Made by a program: the position numbers and the translations under genes. A stretch of DNA of 64,000 bases from Hansschlegelia zhihuaiae (GTDB lineage: Bacteria > Pseudomonadota > Alphaproteobacteria > Rhizobiales > Methylopilaceae): NCBI RefSeq assembly GCF_004103825.1, contig NZ_RYFI01000023.1, positions 1 to 64,000 of the forward strand. Reading direction: 5' to 3'. Positions 1-8,803 of this stretch are shown here, in pieces (the stretch's first letter is position 1; every line of letters starts with the position of its first letter). The notes below the pieces were generated by a model. That model ran no database searches, was not told the DNA's origin, and saw only the letters and a list, made by a program, of their open reading frames with translations.

Positions 1-358
1 CCTCCTCGCGGATCGGCGCCGCCGTCAACGCGGCGACGTCAAACGTCACGCCATCGTCGGCAACGGGCTGCGCACAGATCGCCCGGAACGTTTCGGCGAT
101 GGCCTCCGCGTCGTTATCGCCGTGGCCAAGCAGATCCAGATCGCGCGTGGGCCGGAACGGGTCTGCGACCCAGGTCACGAAGAGCATCGCGCCTTTGAGA
201 ACGAAGCGGTCGCGATGCGGTGAGACGCTCAGCCGGTAGAGGAGACGCTCAAGCGCGTATCGCGTCAGGAGAATTTGGAAATCCGACCGCTCGGCACGTG
301 CCCGATCGACGAGCCGCGCCCGCACTGATGCGCCAATGTTGCGGGGCTCACGCGGCAT
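1..358 (-). CDS. AbiEii-type nucleotidyltransferase toxin (partial)
   Basis: Only the first ~119 residues are present; the gene runs off the left edge. The start is the ATG at 358, inside the end of the upstream AbiEi-like gene (11-base overlap), which is normal coupling for this pair. The translation contains FVLKGAMLFVTW followed by RPTRDLDLLGHGDND. The lysine-glycine stretch and the G...TxDxD-type metal-binding region are typical of AbiEii/AbiGii nucleotidyltransferase toxins. In characterised AbiE systems the toxin modifies tRNA or another nucleotide target and is held in check by AbiEi as a type IV or related toxin-antitoxin pair. The assignment rests on these motifs plus the neighbour; the catalytic C-terminal part cannot be checked here. 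Confidence 0.85.
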   Translation of the reverse strand, partial: MPREPRNIGASVRARLVDRARAERSDFQILLTRYALERLLYRLSVSPHRDRFVLKGAMLFVTWVADPFRPTRDLDLLGHGDNDAEAIAETFRAICAQPVADDGVTFDVAALTAAPIREE

Positions 359-980
359 CGGACACCATTGCTTCGACGTAAGGGCGCATGACCGACCAGA
401 CCCGCGCCTTGCGCGCGTAACGCCAGAGCTGATCCGGCTTGCATCGGCGGCGGCGGAGGCCCTCACGCAGCCCCTCCATCGCAACGTCAAGGCCGATCTT
501 GGTCCGGTAGCGAAAGCAATCGACAATCGTCCTTGCCGGATCTGTGATGGGGACGTCGACATTCTCGATACGGTGACGCTCAACCCCTTCGGTCAGCGCC
601 GATCCGGTGAAGCGCACAAATCGGATAGGTGGATAATCGATCTTGGGTCGCCAGGCAGCGCGATCGATCGCCATCCATACAGCCGACGGCATCTGCAGCG
701 TCAGTTCGTGGTATTGAAGGGCCGAGGTAAGGCAGACAACACCCTTTGGAACCAGAACTGCTGCCTCAGCGAGACTATGGGCAGCGTCAACGTGGGCGTC
801 GGGGAGTTGGTAGAGGCCCCGTGCCGGGCGAACAACCGCCTGCTCTCGAACAAGCCTGGCAAGCGTCTCTGGACCAATGCCTTCGGCGACGAAATCCTTG
901 AGCCGGAGCATACCCCGGGCATTCAGGAGGTCGAGCGCACGAAGCCGCTGGGCGCTAGTGGACGGCATGGAGAGTGACAT
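348..980 (-). CDS. AbiEi-type antitoxin / transcriptional regulator
   Basis: About 210 aa. The N-terminal part (RLRALDLLNARGMLRLKDFVAEG...LVREQAVVRPARGLYQL) is the winged-helix domain with the 'RGxYxL' turn that is typical of AbiEi-like antitoxins. The remainder matches the C-terminal AbiEi antitoxin domain (VCLTSALQYHELT, RFTG, DPARTIVDCFRYR). It would bind its own promoter and neutralise the nucleotidyltransferase encoded directly downstream, whose start it overlaps. I chose ATG 980; ATG 968 is also possible and is better spaced from the AGAGGA purine run. A -10-like TATATT lies on the minus strand at 1003-998. The 200 bases upstream (981-1180) contain no gene I recognise. Confidence 0.85.
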   Translation of the reverse strand: MSLSMPSTSAQRLRALDLLNARGMLRLKDFVAEGIGPETLARLVREQAVVRPARGLYQLPDAHVDAAHSLAEAAVLVPKGVVCLTSALQYHELTLQMPSAVWMAIDRAAWRPKIDYPPIRFVRFTGSALTEGVERHRIENVDVPITDPARTIVDCFRYRTKIGLDVAMEGLREGLRRRRCKPDQLWRYARKARVWSVMRPYVEAMVSDAA

Positions 981-1180
981 TTCCTCTGACTCGGAAAAAT
1001 ATAGCAGAGGTTTTATCACAGGATCGTTGACTTGGGAATCCCCGAACCTTGCCCGTCTCCGTCCTTTCACAAAGCTTGGCCGAGATGGCTGGACGACAAC
1101 CGTACCATCGCCGACCTCATATTTTCTCCGCGCGCCAAAGAGACGAGAGAGAACGGCGAAAGTCTCATGATCGACAGCAG

Positions 1181-1900
1181 CTATCCTTTTAGCACAACCC
1201 GGCCGTCCTTCAGCCGATTCCGACTGGCTTGGGCCAGATTGACTGTATTCCGCACGAAATCGAGCCGCGCGATGCCAGCGTGGTAGGCTCGAAATGCCTC
1301 GCTCAAAGCACTATCCGTAACCTCGGGCGAGACTTGATCGTCCTTGCCTGTCGTCAGCGGCACATCGTCTAGCGACAGACCGCGCCCGCAGAGAAACGTC
1401 GTCACGATAACCTCGAAGGTCATCGGTGGACGGTGATCCATATGCGCCTCATCCCGCGAGATTCTTTCGCCCGTAACGGCGCAGGAAACCAGACCGTCAG
1501 AACCGCCGTGGGTGGCGAAGAAATCATCACGAGCCTTGTAGAGATCGAAGCGCACCGCACGTCGAAAGGCTTGAGCGACCTCCTGCTTACGGCTGGGTGG
1601 TCGCTGGGAGATGCAGTGCGGGTAGGAGAAATCCGTGCCGCTGCCATCGGTGCGGATGATCCGGAAGCATTGCGTCCCATGCTCTGTCATCATGACCTGA
1701 AAATGGCTGACACCGCAGCCCACCTTGGCGACATATTCGGTGTGGCGTTCGAGAAGGGCGGCAACGTCGAGACCATCCTCGTCACTCACTCGCTCACCAG
1801 GACGATAGCGGTTCAGCATAGCCTTGAAGAAAGCCGTTGCGTCGCCTTGCTTCTCGAAGCTGCGCGTCGCCAGCTCTACGGGTTTCGAACGCCCACCCAT
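1181..1900 (-). CDS. DUF3223-type protein with HNH-like nuclease motif
   Basis: 239 aa. Residues ~1-135 resemble the DUF3223 (DCL-like) domain: basic start, SFEKQGDATAFFKAMLNRY, then HFQVMMTEHGTQCFRIIRTDG. Residues ~140-166 read CAVTGERISRDEAHMDHRPP, a Cys-x(n)-His/Asp-His arrangement like an HNH endonuclease core (C140, H153, D155, H156). The predicted activity is metal-dependent DNA cleavage. The ATG directly follows the TGA of the SMC-like ATPase gene (TGAATG), so the two are translated together. By analogy with ATPase-HNH pairs such as Septu it is probably the effector of a defence module. The pairing is seen; the role is inferred. Confidence 0.65.
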   Translation of the reverse strand: MGGRSKPVELATRSFEKQGDATAFFKAMLNRYRPGERVSDEDGLDVAALLERHTEYVAKVGCGVSHFQVMMTEHGTQCFRIIRTDGSGTDFSYPHCISQRPPSRKQEVAQAFRRAVRFDLYKARDDFFATHGGSDGLVSCAVTGERISRDEAHMDHRPPMTFEVIVTTFLCGRGLSLDDVPLTTGKDDQVSPEVTDSALSEAFRAYHAGIARLDFVRNTVNLAQASRNRLKDGRVVLKG

Positions 1901-4384
1901 TCAAGCCATCCCTGCCGGTGCTGCCGCAAACTCGAACTGCGCCTCGCAGCCATCATGCGCACACACCGGCTTTTTGAGAGTAAAGGGCCGCTGGAATTTC
2001 GTTCGACTGCACTTCTTGCAGGCAAACTGGCTGCGGAAAATCTTGAATTCCTCCCAGCGCGCCTTCTCGTCGCCAATCGAACCGTCGCCATATGGCCCGT
2101 CCTGGAAGTGGCTGCCGAAATTCTCGATCTCGCCTTTCACCAAACTATCAAGGAACCGGTTGTTGACGCCCGGCACCAACGCTGGCGCCAGCTTGGCATC
2201 CTTGAGCAATCCGGCGAGCGCAGAGGCCAACTCGCTACGTTCGTAGGAATAGGCTCTCTCCAGCGGTCGGATGCGGACGCTCACCCCGAAATCCCGACAG
2301 ATGCCGAGAAGCCATTCCTCCTCGGCCTGACGCATCTCGTTGGCCGCCGACTGGCCCGCCACCCAACGTGCCTCGATCATCTCATCGCTGACCTTATGAT
2401 CAGCGAAACGCGGCCCATAGGCCGGATCGAGGCCAATGATCCGGGTGAAGTGCCAGGCTTTCGCCTCGAGTTGATCCTTCAAATAATTAAAGAATCGCTC
2501 GTCGTGCGTGGTGATCAGAATCTGGCAGTCGCCGAACATGGTGGCGATAAGTCCGGCAATGGTGCGCCGATGATCGGCATCGTAGGAGGTGACGATGTCA
2601 TCGAGCGCGATGATGGGCGCGCCGGCATTAAATTGCTTGATCGCCGCCATCCGCAACGCCAGCGCCACCGAATGAATCTGTGAGTCGCTCAAATAGCCGC
2701 CAGGCTGCACGCCCGTGCGGTTCTTGGCGAAATCGATCAGGAGGTTGAGCCGCTGCTGGTTCGTGTCGTCTTCCGCCGGCAACTCCAGCCGGATTGGCTT
2801 GGCGCCAGCGCCCTGGATGAGCTTGTAGATATCGTTCATCGGCGTCTGAAGCTTGTCGAGAAGGCTCTGCACCTTCTTGCGGATCTCGGCTGAGATGATC
2901 GTCGCCTGCGCGGTCAAGGCGTTGGAGAGTTTCCCCAGTTCATCTCGCGTCCGCAGCGCAAGGTTCCGATCGGCCTGTAGCTCCAGCAGTCGATCGATCT
3001 TCGCCTTGGCCTTGATATAGGTGTGGTCGCCTTGCTTCGATTCGATGTCCGCGATGGCTTGATCTAGCGTGGCGAGCAGCTTGATGATTGCCGCGACAAC
3101 ATCGGCCGAGGACGGAAGGACGGTCTGCGGCCAGCCGGCGATTCCTGCTTGATAGTCGATAAGATCGGCTTTCAATGCCGCCTCGCCATCTCCGAGGAGA
3201 CCAGTCAGCCCGGGCAGCGCCGCCAACAACTGGGTATGAGCCCTGGTCGCGGCAGTCTTGGCCCCGTCGAGCGTCTTCTTAGCGGCAGCGTAGTCCGCCA
3301 GTTCTTCGAGATGCTTGGCGAGGTGTTCCCGGATCGCCCCAGCGCTGCCCGCCGCCGTGTCTGCGACAGGCGTTGCACAGACCGGGCAAATGTCAGGTGC
3401 CGCCACCCCTTCGGCAAAAAGCGGTTCTGCGGCTTTCCATAAAGCCTGAAACACGGTGCTCGCCGCTTTGCCGCGTTCCTCCGCCTCCTTACTCTCCGCC
3501 ACCAACAGCGTCGCCACAGCCGTTTCAAAGGTCGGAATCGCACCGCTGACGATAATCTCGCCGCTCTCTGCGTCTTTCGTCTCGGCCCGCAAAGCGGCAG
3601 CCGCATTGCGGATCTGGCGCAGGCCCGCAAGCCCGATTTTGTTGTCCTCGGCCTTGGCGCGCGCTTCCAGTTCGAGATAGGCCGGATCGCCGGCGGCCAA
3701 CGCCGCCATCATCAGCGCGGGATCGAGTGGCGCCAAGACCGACGTGTTGGCGTGGGAAAGCACCGCCGCCTCATCCCAGGTCTTCACCGCCTGGGCCGTC
3801 TCCTTGGCAAGCTGGGTATCAACGCGCTGCAGCGCTGCCTCGTCCTCGGCGGCGGCCTTCACTTGCGCGCGCAGCGAACGGATATTCTTCTGTACCTCAA
3901 CCAGTGGGCCAAGTTGCAGCCAATTGGCGACATCCGCGTAGCGCTGTTCGGGCGTATGGATTTCAACAAAAGTGCGCAGCGTATGTCCGCGGATGATCGG
4001 TGGCACAGCGAAGCAGGCGTTCACAGTTGTCGCCACCGCCGGTATCGGTCGCTTCGCCCCCGTCGCCGACCGGCTACCGTTGGCGGCATTCTTGCCCGAG
4101 ACCACGTCGATCGTAACCGTCGACGCAATCTTCGCCTCTTCAGCCAGATTGTGCGCCAGCGCCAGGGGACCAGCCTGGTTGTTGATGGCGCGCTGACCGA
4201 GCCTTTCGAGTGTTCCGTCTTTGGAGAACATGAACTCCAGCGCATCGATGACGCTGGATTTACCGCTTCCGTTCGGCGCGAAGATCGCCAGGCAACGCTT
4301 CTTGCTGAAATCGAAGGTCTTCGGTTGGAGATACGCGCGGAAGCCGGAAAGGGCCAGGGACTGGAGGAAGTAAGGGTCAGCCAT
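1901..4384 (-). CDS. Rad50/SMC-like ABC ATPase with zinc hook
   Basis: 827 aa. Walker A is at residues ~36-43 (APNGSGKSS), right after a RecF-like start (LSGFRAYLQPKTFDFSKK). A long Ala/Glu/Lys-rich helical middle carries a CPVC motif at ~333-336, as in the Rad50 zinc hook. The ABC signature LSDSQ is at ~565, Walker B IIALDDI at ~591-597, and the H-loop TTHDER at ~625. The last ~50 residues hold a second zinc-binding-like cluster (CKKC...CAHDGC). The protein should dimerise on ATP and bind DNA. It is the middle gene of a tight three-gene minus-strand operon (8-base overlap with the small gene upstream, no gap to the HNH gene downstream). This is the architecture of an ATPase sensor plus nuclease defence system. 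Confidence 0.8.
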   Translation of the reverse strand: MADPYFLQSLALSGFRAYLQPKTFDFSKKRCLAIFAPNGSGKSSVIDALEFMFSKDGTLERLGQRAINNQAGPLALAHNLAEEAKIASTVTIDVVSGKNAANGSRSATGAKRPIPAVATTVNACFAVPPIIRGHTLRTFVEIHTPEQRYADVANWLQLGPLVEVQKNIRSLRAQVKAAAEDEAALQRVDTQLAKETAQAVKTWDEAAVLSHANTSVLAPLDPALMMAALAAGDPAYLELEARAKAEDNKIGLAGLRQIRNAAAALRAETKDAESGEIIVSGAIPTFETAVATLLVAESKEAEERGKAASTVFQALWKAAEPLFAEGVAAPDICPVCATPVADTAAGSAGAIREHLAKHLEELADYAAAKKTLDGAKTAATRAHTQLLAALPGLTGLLGDGEAALKADLIDYQAGIAGWPQTVLPSSADVVAAIIKLLATLDQAIADIESKQGDHTYIKAKAKIDRLLELQADRNLALRTRDELGKLSNALTAQATIISAEIRKKVQSLLDKLQTPMNDIYKLIQGAGAKPIRLELPAEDDTNQQRLNLLIDFAKNRTGVQPGGYLSDSQIHSVALALRMAAIKQFNAGAPIIALDDIVTSYDADHRRTIAGLIATMFGDCQILITTHDERFFNYLKDQLEAKAWHFTRIIGLDPAYGPRFADHKVSDEMIEARWVAGQSAANEMRQAEEEWLLGICRDFGVSVRIRPLERAYSYERSELASALAGLLKDAKLAPALVPGVNNRFLDSLVKGEIENFGSHFQDGPYGDGSIGDEKARWEEFKIFRSQFACKKCSRTKFQRPFTLKKPVCAHDGCEAQFEFAAAPAGMA

Positions 4385-4628
4385 TATCCACCTCCGGCTT
4401 CGGAGGATTCGCGCGCTCGGCTGCGAGTTTCAGGATCGCGTCTTTGGCCTGAGCGACGGCGTTCTGCGCCGGCGCCGCTTTCAGGATATGGGCCTCAAGG
4501 ATGTCCGCCATGCCGGCATCGACACCTTCCGTCCCCTTCAGACTTTTCCCCAAGGCCTTAAGAAATTGGTCCGGCGTATCTGCCACGTTTGCTTCATCTT
4601 CCACGCGCATGTCCCCATTTGTTTGCAT
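4377..4628 (-). CDS. Small acidic/alanine-rich protein, first gene of the ATPase-HNH operon
   Basis: Roughly 83 aa from ATG 4628 (a TTG at 4640 and an ATG at 4610 are also in frame; none has a strong ribosome-binding site). The protein is helical-looking and soluble, with no signal peptide or membrane segment. It contains TPDQFLKALGKSLKGTEG and repeated Ala-rich stretches. Its stop overlaps the start of the SMC-like ATPase by 8 bases, so it is almost certainly co-translated and probably a small partner of it, as small third subunits are in some SMC-based defence systems. I do not recognise a family. Confidence 0.55.
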   Translation of the reverse strand: MQTNGDMRVEDEANVADTPDQFLKALGKSLKGTEGVDAGMADILEAHILKAAPAQNAVAQAKDAILKLAAERANPPKPEVDNG

Positions 4629-4712
4629 TGGACAATTCAAGGAGAGCGCCCATGGGAAAGTGGCGCTTCCTTCGAGACTATTTGTGTTTATGCGGAAAGA
4701 CGGAGAAAGACA

Positions 4713-5306
4713 TCAGCCATAGGCCGCCTTTCCGACGCTCTGCGCGAGCCATGTCGGAAGCTGCGGCGCGGCGGCAACCAGTTCGCCGAACACACCAGGC
4801 GGCATCTTCCGCTTCAATGTCGTGAGCGCGGCCTCTGCCTTTTCCGGGCCGAGCCAGGCCAGCGCCCGCACAGCCTCCCCCGCCGGCCGGTTGGCCAGGG
4901 CCAGTTGCCAGCGCGGTGCATGCCGCAATTCCACCACCTGCTTGCCGAGGTGCATCTTTCGGCTGCGCCCGGAGGTCAGATAGACCGAGCGGACGGGCAC
5001 CTGCGTCGTCAAGCCAAGGGCGTTCGCCGCGGCAGCGCCGTTCGAGACGATGACCTCCCCCTTTTGGGTTGCAAGAGCCTCGACAGCCTGCTCGACCGAA
5101 GGCGTGCGCGTGCCGAACCGGCTGGCGATGGGGCGCAGATAGACGCCGCGACCGGCGCGGATGAGCTGCCCGCGCTCCGTCAGGCGCGACAACGCCTGAT
5201 CCACGGCCGCCCGGTTTCCGAGGTGCAGCAGGCTCTTGGCGGACACAGGGGCGCCTTCGGGCAGGCCCGTCGCATGCGACAAAATCTGTTCGGTCAGCCA
5301 TGTCAT
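4713..5306 (-). CDS. DUF6088-like winged-helix regulator (AbiEi-related)
   Basis: About 197 aa. The N-terminus reads LTEQILSHATGLPEGAPVSAKSLLHLGNRAAVDQALSRL..., then RAGRGVYLRPI. This is a winged helix with the same 'RGxY' turn seen in AbiEi-like antitoxins, and the C-terminal half (LTSGRSRKMHLGKQVVELRHAP) fits DUF6088. Start chosen at ATG 5306 because AGGAGA lies 7 bases upstream; an earlier in-frame start at 5363 lacks this. It probably binds DNA, either as an antitoxin whose toxin is elsewhere or lost or as a regulator. No toxin-like gene is adjacent, so it looks solitary. Confidence 0.7.
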   Translation of the reverse strand: MTWLTEQILSHATGLPEGAPVSAKSLLHLGNRAAVDQALSRLTERGQLIRAGRGVYLRPIASRFGTRTPSVEQAVEALATQKGEVIVSNGAAAANALGLTTQVPVRSVYLTSGRSRKMHLGKQVVELRHAPRWQLALANRPAGEAVRALAWLGPEKAEAALTTLKRKMPPGVFGELVAAAPQLPTWLAQSVGKAAYG

Positions 5307-5363
5307 CGTCTTTCTCCTGTTGGAAACATATGCGAGTTTCTGACAGTTTTTAAGGAAGCCCAT

Positions 5364-5458
5364 AAGAACAGGCCGGATAAGGGGGAAGCCTTCCCCTGCG
5401 GCCGAACCAAGGTCTCGGCCTACCCCTTCTGCGGGGAGATCCCCGCAACGCCCCCTAT
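5364..5458. promoter_or_regulatory. Two strong hairpins upstream of ardC
   Basis: Between the divergent DUF6088 and ardC genes are two perfect inverted repeats: GGGGAAG/CTTCCCC with a one-base centre (5382-5396) and GCGGGGA/TCCCCGC with a GA centre (5431-5446). They may be operators for either gene or a transcript-end structure for the region. No clear -35/-10 pair is visible. Confidence 0.4.
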
Positions 5459-5539
5459 AGAGTGAGAGTGGGGACGGGTTTTCCGTGACGGGTTGAGGGC
5501 TGGAGAAGAGGTCTCCGGCGCCCGTCGCGGAGAACCGCG
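5459..5539 (+). promoter_or_regulatory. Structured leader element, copy 1 (upstream of ardC)
   Basis: Begins with GAGTGAGAG and then forms a hairpin: CGTGACGGG (5484-5492) pairs with CCCGTCGCG (5521-5529). Inside it GGAGA (5502-5506) pairs with TCTCC (5512-5516) around the loop AGAGG. The stem ends 10 bases before the ardC ATG and its right flank carries the GGAGA ribosome-binding site. Two further copies of the same layout occur at 6568 and 10171. Confidence 0.65.
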
Positions 5540-6490
5540 ATGTTCAGGAAAGACGCCAGCGCACGCCCCGGCTCCGATCGGGCGAGCCTTTATGACGACA
5601 TCACCGGCAAGATCATCGCCGAGCTGGAGGCAGGCCGCTTCCCCTGGGTCCAGCCTTGGGGATCGGCCTCGGTCAAGGCGCCCCTCGCCATGCCGAGGAA
5701 CGCCGCGACCGGGCGGCATTATTCGGGGATCAATGTGCTGATCCTCTGGGGCGCGGTGATCCAGCACGGCTTTCCCGGCCAGAGCTGGCTCACCTTCCGC
5801 CAGGCCCTGTCGCTCGGCGGCAATGTCCGCCGGGGCGAACGCGGCACCACCGTCGTCTATGCTGACCGTTTCACGCCGGAGGACGAGAAGCGCCGCGCCC
5901 GCGAGGCCGGCGAGGAAGCGGCCGCGATCCCGTTCCTCAAGCGATTCACGGTTTTCAACGCGGCGCAATGCGACGGCCTACCGGAGGATGTCGCCATTGT
6001 GGCTCCACCGCCTCCGCCCGGCCTCATCGAGCCGCAGGTCGAGGCCCTGATCCGGGCCACGGGCATCGACTTCCGCATCGGCGGGGACCGCGCTTTCTAT
6101 GTCCCGGCGCATGACTATGTGCAGGTGCCGCCGCCGCAGGCGTATTTCGAGCCGATCAACTGGCACAGGACGGCCCTGCACGAGCTGGGGCACGCCACGG
6201 GCCACCCCTCACGCCTGAACCGCGATTTCTCGGGTTCCTTCGGCTCAAAAAAATACGCCTTCGAGGAGTTGGTCGCCGAGATCAACGCGGCCTTCTGTTG
6301 CGCCTCGCTCGGCATCACACCCACCGTCCGCCATGCTGACTATATCGGCTCCTGGCTCGAGGTGCTGCGCGAGGACAATCGCGCCATCGTCCGCGCCGCC
6401 TCCCAGGCGAGCAAGGCGGCCGACTGGCTGCTAGGGTTCCAGCCGGGCGCCGATGTCGATGCAGCCGACGACGAGCGGCAGGCGGCGTGA
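5540..6490 (+). CDS. ardC: ArdC-like antirestriction protein (ssDNA-binding, zincin domain)
   Basis: 316 aa. Residues ~10-140 match the ArdC N-terminal domain (DUF1738: YDDITGKIIAELEAGRFPWVQPW, YSGINVLILW, RGERGTTVVYADRF). Residues ~205-250 hold the metallopeptidase core HELGH (214-218) with a downstream glutamate in FEELVAEINAAF. ArdC of plasmid pSa is known to bind single-stranded DNA and to protect incoming DNA from restriction. Start at ATG 5540 with GGAGA 6 bases upstream. It is preceded by the structured leader and followed by a perfect hairpin at 6505-6544, so it is probably a one-gene unit expressed early in the recipient. Confidence 0.9.
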   Translation: MFRKDASARPGSDRASLYDDITGKIIAELEAGRFPWVQPWGSASVKAPLAMPRNAATGRHYSGINVLILWGAVIQHGFPGQSWLTFRQALSLGGNVRRGERGTTVVYADRFTPEDEKRRAREAGEEAAAIPFLKRFTVFNAAQCDGLPEDVAIVAPPPPPGLIEPQVEALIRATGIDFRIGGDRAFYVPAHDYVQVPPPQAYFEPINWHRTALHELGHATGHPSRLNRDFSGSFGSKKYAFEELVAEINAAFCCASLGITPTVRHADYIGSWLEVLREDNRAIVRAASQASKAADWLLGFQPGADVDAADDERQAA

Positions 6491-6504
6491 CGATCCTGAA
6501 AACC

Positions 6505-6544
6505 GGAAAGGCGGAGAAGCGGGCTTCCGGCTTTACGCCTTTCC
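6505..6544 (+). terminator. Hairpin after ardC
   Basis: GGAAAGGCG (6505-6513) pairs perfectly with CGCCTTTCC (6536-6544), with a nested GAAGC/GCTTC pair in the loop. It sits 15 bases after the ardC stop. There is no T-run, so termination would be weak or factor-assisted. Confidence 0.5.
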
Positions 6545-6567
6545 GCCTGTGTGGCGCGGCTCTCCGA

Positions 6568-6650
6568 GAGTGAGAGGGCGGCGCTTCGCTTCGTGACGGG
6601 TTGGAGGTCGAGAGAGAGGCTCCCGGCCGCCCGTCGCGGAGTAAACCCCG
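6568..6650 (+). promoter_or_regulatory. Structured leader element, copy 2 (upstream of the ParB-like gene)
   Basis: GAGAGTGAGAGGG is followed by the stem CGTGACGGG (6592-6600) pairing with CCCGTCGCG (6630-6638). An inner GGAG (6603-6606) pairs with CTCC (6620-6623), and the loop contains GTCGAGAGAGAG. The stem ends 12 bases before the ATG. Same layout as copies 1 and 3. Confidence 0.65.
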
Positions 6651-8795
6651 ATGGCTACAGCCGTTCAGAAGATCACCTTGTCGTCGGCGCGCGACATCCC
6701 CTTCAACAAGCTGGTGCTGAGCCAGTCCAACGTCCGGCGCGTCAAGGCCGGCGTCTCGATCGAGGAGCTGGCCCAGTCCATCGCCCGGCGCGGCCTGATC
6801 CAGAGCCTGCATGTCCGTCCCGTCCTCGACGCCGATGGCGCCGAGACAGGCATATTCGAGGTGCCCGCCGGCGGCCGCCGCTATCGCGCGCTCGAACTGC
6901 TGGCGAAGCAGAAGCGCCTGGCCAAGACCGCGCCGGTGCCCTGCGTCGTCGGCGACGCCAACAGCGACATCCTGGTCGACGAGGTCTCGCTGGTCGAGAA
7001 CATCGAGCGCGCGCCGCTGCATCCGCTCGATCAGTTCCGCGCCTTCTTGGGGCTGCGCGACAAGGGCATGACCGAGGAAGCCATCGCCGCCGCCTTCTTT
7101 GTCGGCGTCAACGTCGTGAAGCAGCGCCTGCGCCTCGCTTCCGTCTCGCCGGCGTTACTGGAGATCTATGCCGACGACGGCATGACGCTCGAACAACTCA
7201 TGGCCTTCACCGTCTCGCAGGACCATGCCCGTCAGGAGCAGGTCTGGGAGGCAGTCAAGGATAGCTGGCAGAAGGAGCCCTATCAGATCCGCCGGATGCT
7301 GACCGAGACCTCGGTCCGCGCCTCCGACAAAAGGGCCGTCTTCATCGGCGTCGAGGCTTATGAGGCGGCCGGCGGCATCGTGCTGCGCGACCTGTTCCAG
7401 TCGGACGATGGTGGCTGGCTGCAAGATCCGGCCCTGCTCGACCGCATGGTGGCCGACAAGCTGAAGACCACCGCCGACGAGATCGCGAGCGAAGGCTGGA
7501 AATGGGTCGAGGCCGCCTTGAGCTTTCCCTACGGCCACCAGCATGGGCTTCGCGAACTGGCTGGCGTCACGGTCGACCTGACCGAAGAGGAGCGCGCCGC
7601 CCGCGAGGCGCTGCGCGACGAATACGACCGGCTCGAAGCCGAATATGCGGAAGCCGATGAGCTGCCGGACGAGATCGACGCACGTCTCGGCGAGATCGAA
7701 CAGGCCCTCGACGCCTTCGAGCAGCGCCCCGCGATCTACGATCCGGCCGACATCGCCGTCGCTGGCGTATTCGTCAGCCTCGACGCCGACGGCTCGCTGT
7801 CGGTGGATCGCGGCTATGTCCGTCCCGAGGATGAGCATCCGGCCGAGCCCGAAGGCAGCGATGCGCCGGAGGCCGACGGTGAAACCAGCCATCCGGCCGC
7901 GCCCGCCGTTCAACGCGCCGTCATCACCATCGGCGGCCAGGCCACGGAACCGGAAGACGACGAGGATGATGGCATCAAGCCGTTGCCCGAGCGCCTCGTC
8001 ATCGAGCTGACCGCGCATCGCACCCTCGCTCTGCGCAACGCGGTCGCCGAACATCCCGACGTCGCCATGACCATGCTGCTGCACAAGCTGGTCAGCGACA
8101 CCTTCCGGCGCACCGCGCCGGCCGGCTGCCTCGAGGCTCGCGTCAATCATATCTTCTTCTCGGCGCAGTCCGAGGAGTTGAAAGACAGCGCACCCGCGCG
8201 CGAGGTCGCCGAGCGGCACGAGCGCTGGGGCGATCATGTTCCCGCCGACGACCAGGCGCTGTGGGACTGGCTCACCCATCTCGACGACGGCACGCGCCTC
8301 GATCTGCTCGCCCATTGCGTCAGCTTCGGCGTGAACGCACTGTTCGAGCGGCCCAATCCCTATAGCGGATCGGGCGTCAGCCAGCATGGTCTGGATGTCC
8401 GCCTCTCGCAGGCCGACCGGCTGGCGCGCGCCACCGGCCTCGACCTGGTGGCGGCAGGTTGGCGGCCGACGGTCGGCAACTATCTCGGCCGCGTCACCAA
8501 GCCCCGCATCCTCGAAGCCGTGCGAGAGGGCGCCGGCGAGCGGGCTGCCCAGCTCATCGACCATCTGAAGAAGGGCGACATGGCCAAGGAGGCCGAGCGC
8601 CTGCTGGCCGACACCGGCTGGCTACCCGAGCCGCTGCGCCTGGTCGATCACGATGATGGGCAGGCCGTCGAACCGGGCGCTGAGGCCAACGCCGCAGACG
8701 AGGTAGCCTTGCCGGACTTCCTCAGCGAGGACGGCGACGACGAGGATGGCGACGGGATCGAGGACGAGGACGCCCTGACGATCGCGGCCGAATGA
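6651..8795 (+). CDS. ParB/RepB-like protein with long C-terminal extension
   Basis: 714 aa, more than twice the usual ParB length. Residues ~20-150 contain the ParB/Srx nuclease-like fold with the boxes PAGGRRYRALELL and VENIERAPLHPLDQFRAF. A helix-turn-helix follows at ~140-200 (MTEEAIAAAFFVGVNVVKQRL). The remaining ~500 residues are acidic (runs of D/E at ~440-460 and at the very C-terminus) and I cannot assign them. No ParA is adjacent; the ParA of the element is ~14 kb away and has its own small partner. A role other than partition is therefore likely, such as DNA protection or regulation in the recipient. The gene has the shared leader but a clearly separate promoter region from ardC. 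Confidence 0.8.
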   Translation: MATAVQKITLSSARDIPFNKLVLSQSNVRRVKAGVSIEELAQSIARRGLIQSLHVRPVLDADGAETGIFEVPAGGRRYRALELLAKQKRLAKTAPVPCVVGDANSDILVDEVSLVENIERAPLHPLDQFRAFLGLRDKGMTEEAIAAAFFVGVNVVKQRLRLASVSPALLEIYADDGMTLEQLMAFTVSQDHARQEQVWEAVKDSWQKEPYQIRRMLTETSVRASDKRAVFIGVEAYEAAGGIVLRDLFQSDDGGWLQDPALLDRMVADKLKTTADEIASEGWKWVEAALSFPYGHQHGLRELAGVTVDLTEEERAAREALRDEYDRLEAEYAEADELPDEIDARLGEIEQALDAFEQRPAIYDPADIAVAGVFVSLDADGSLSVDRGYVRPEDEHPAEPEGSDAPEADGETSHPAAPAVQRAVITIGGQATEPEDDEDDGIKPLPERLVIELTAHRTLALRNAVAEHPDVAMTMLLHKLVSDTFRRTAPAGCLEARVNHIFFSAQSEELKDSAPAREVAERHERWGDHVPADDQALWDWLTHLDDGTRLDLLAHCVSFGVNALFERPNPYSGSGVSQHGLDVRLSQADRLARATGLDLVAAGWRPTVGNYLGRVTKPRILEAVREGAGERAAQLIDHLKKGDMAKEAERLLADTGWLPEPLRLVDHDDGQAVEPGAEANAADEVALPDFLSEDGDDEDGDGIEDEDALTIAAE

Positions 8796-8803
8796 CCCTC
8801 ACC

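Noticed and set aside
981-1180. Short plus-strand frames around 1030-1286
   Set aside because: They read into the end of the DUF3223 gene on the other strand and have no domain; at most a degraded fragment.
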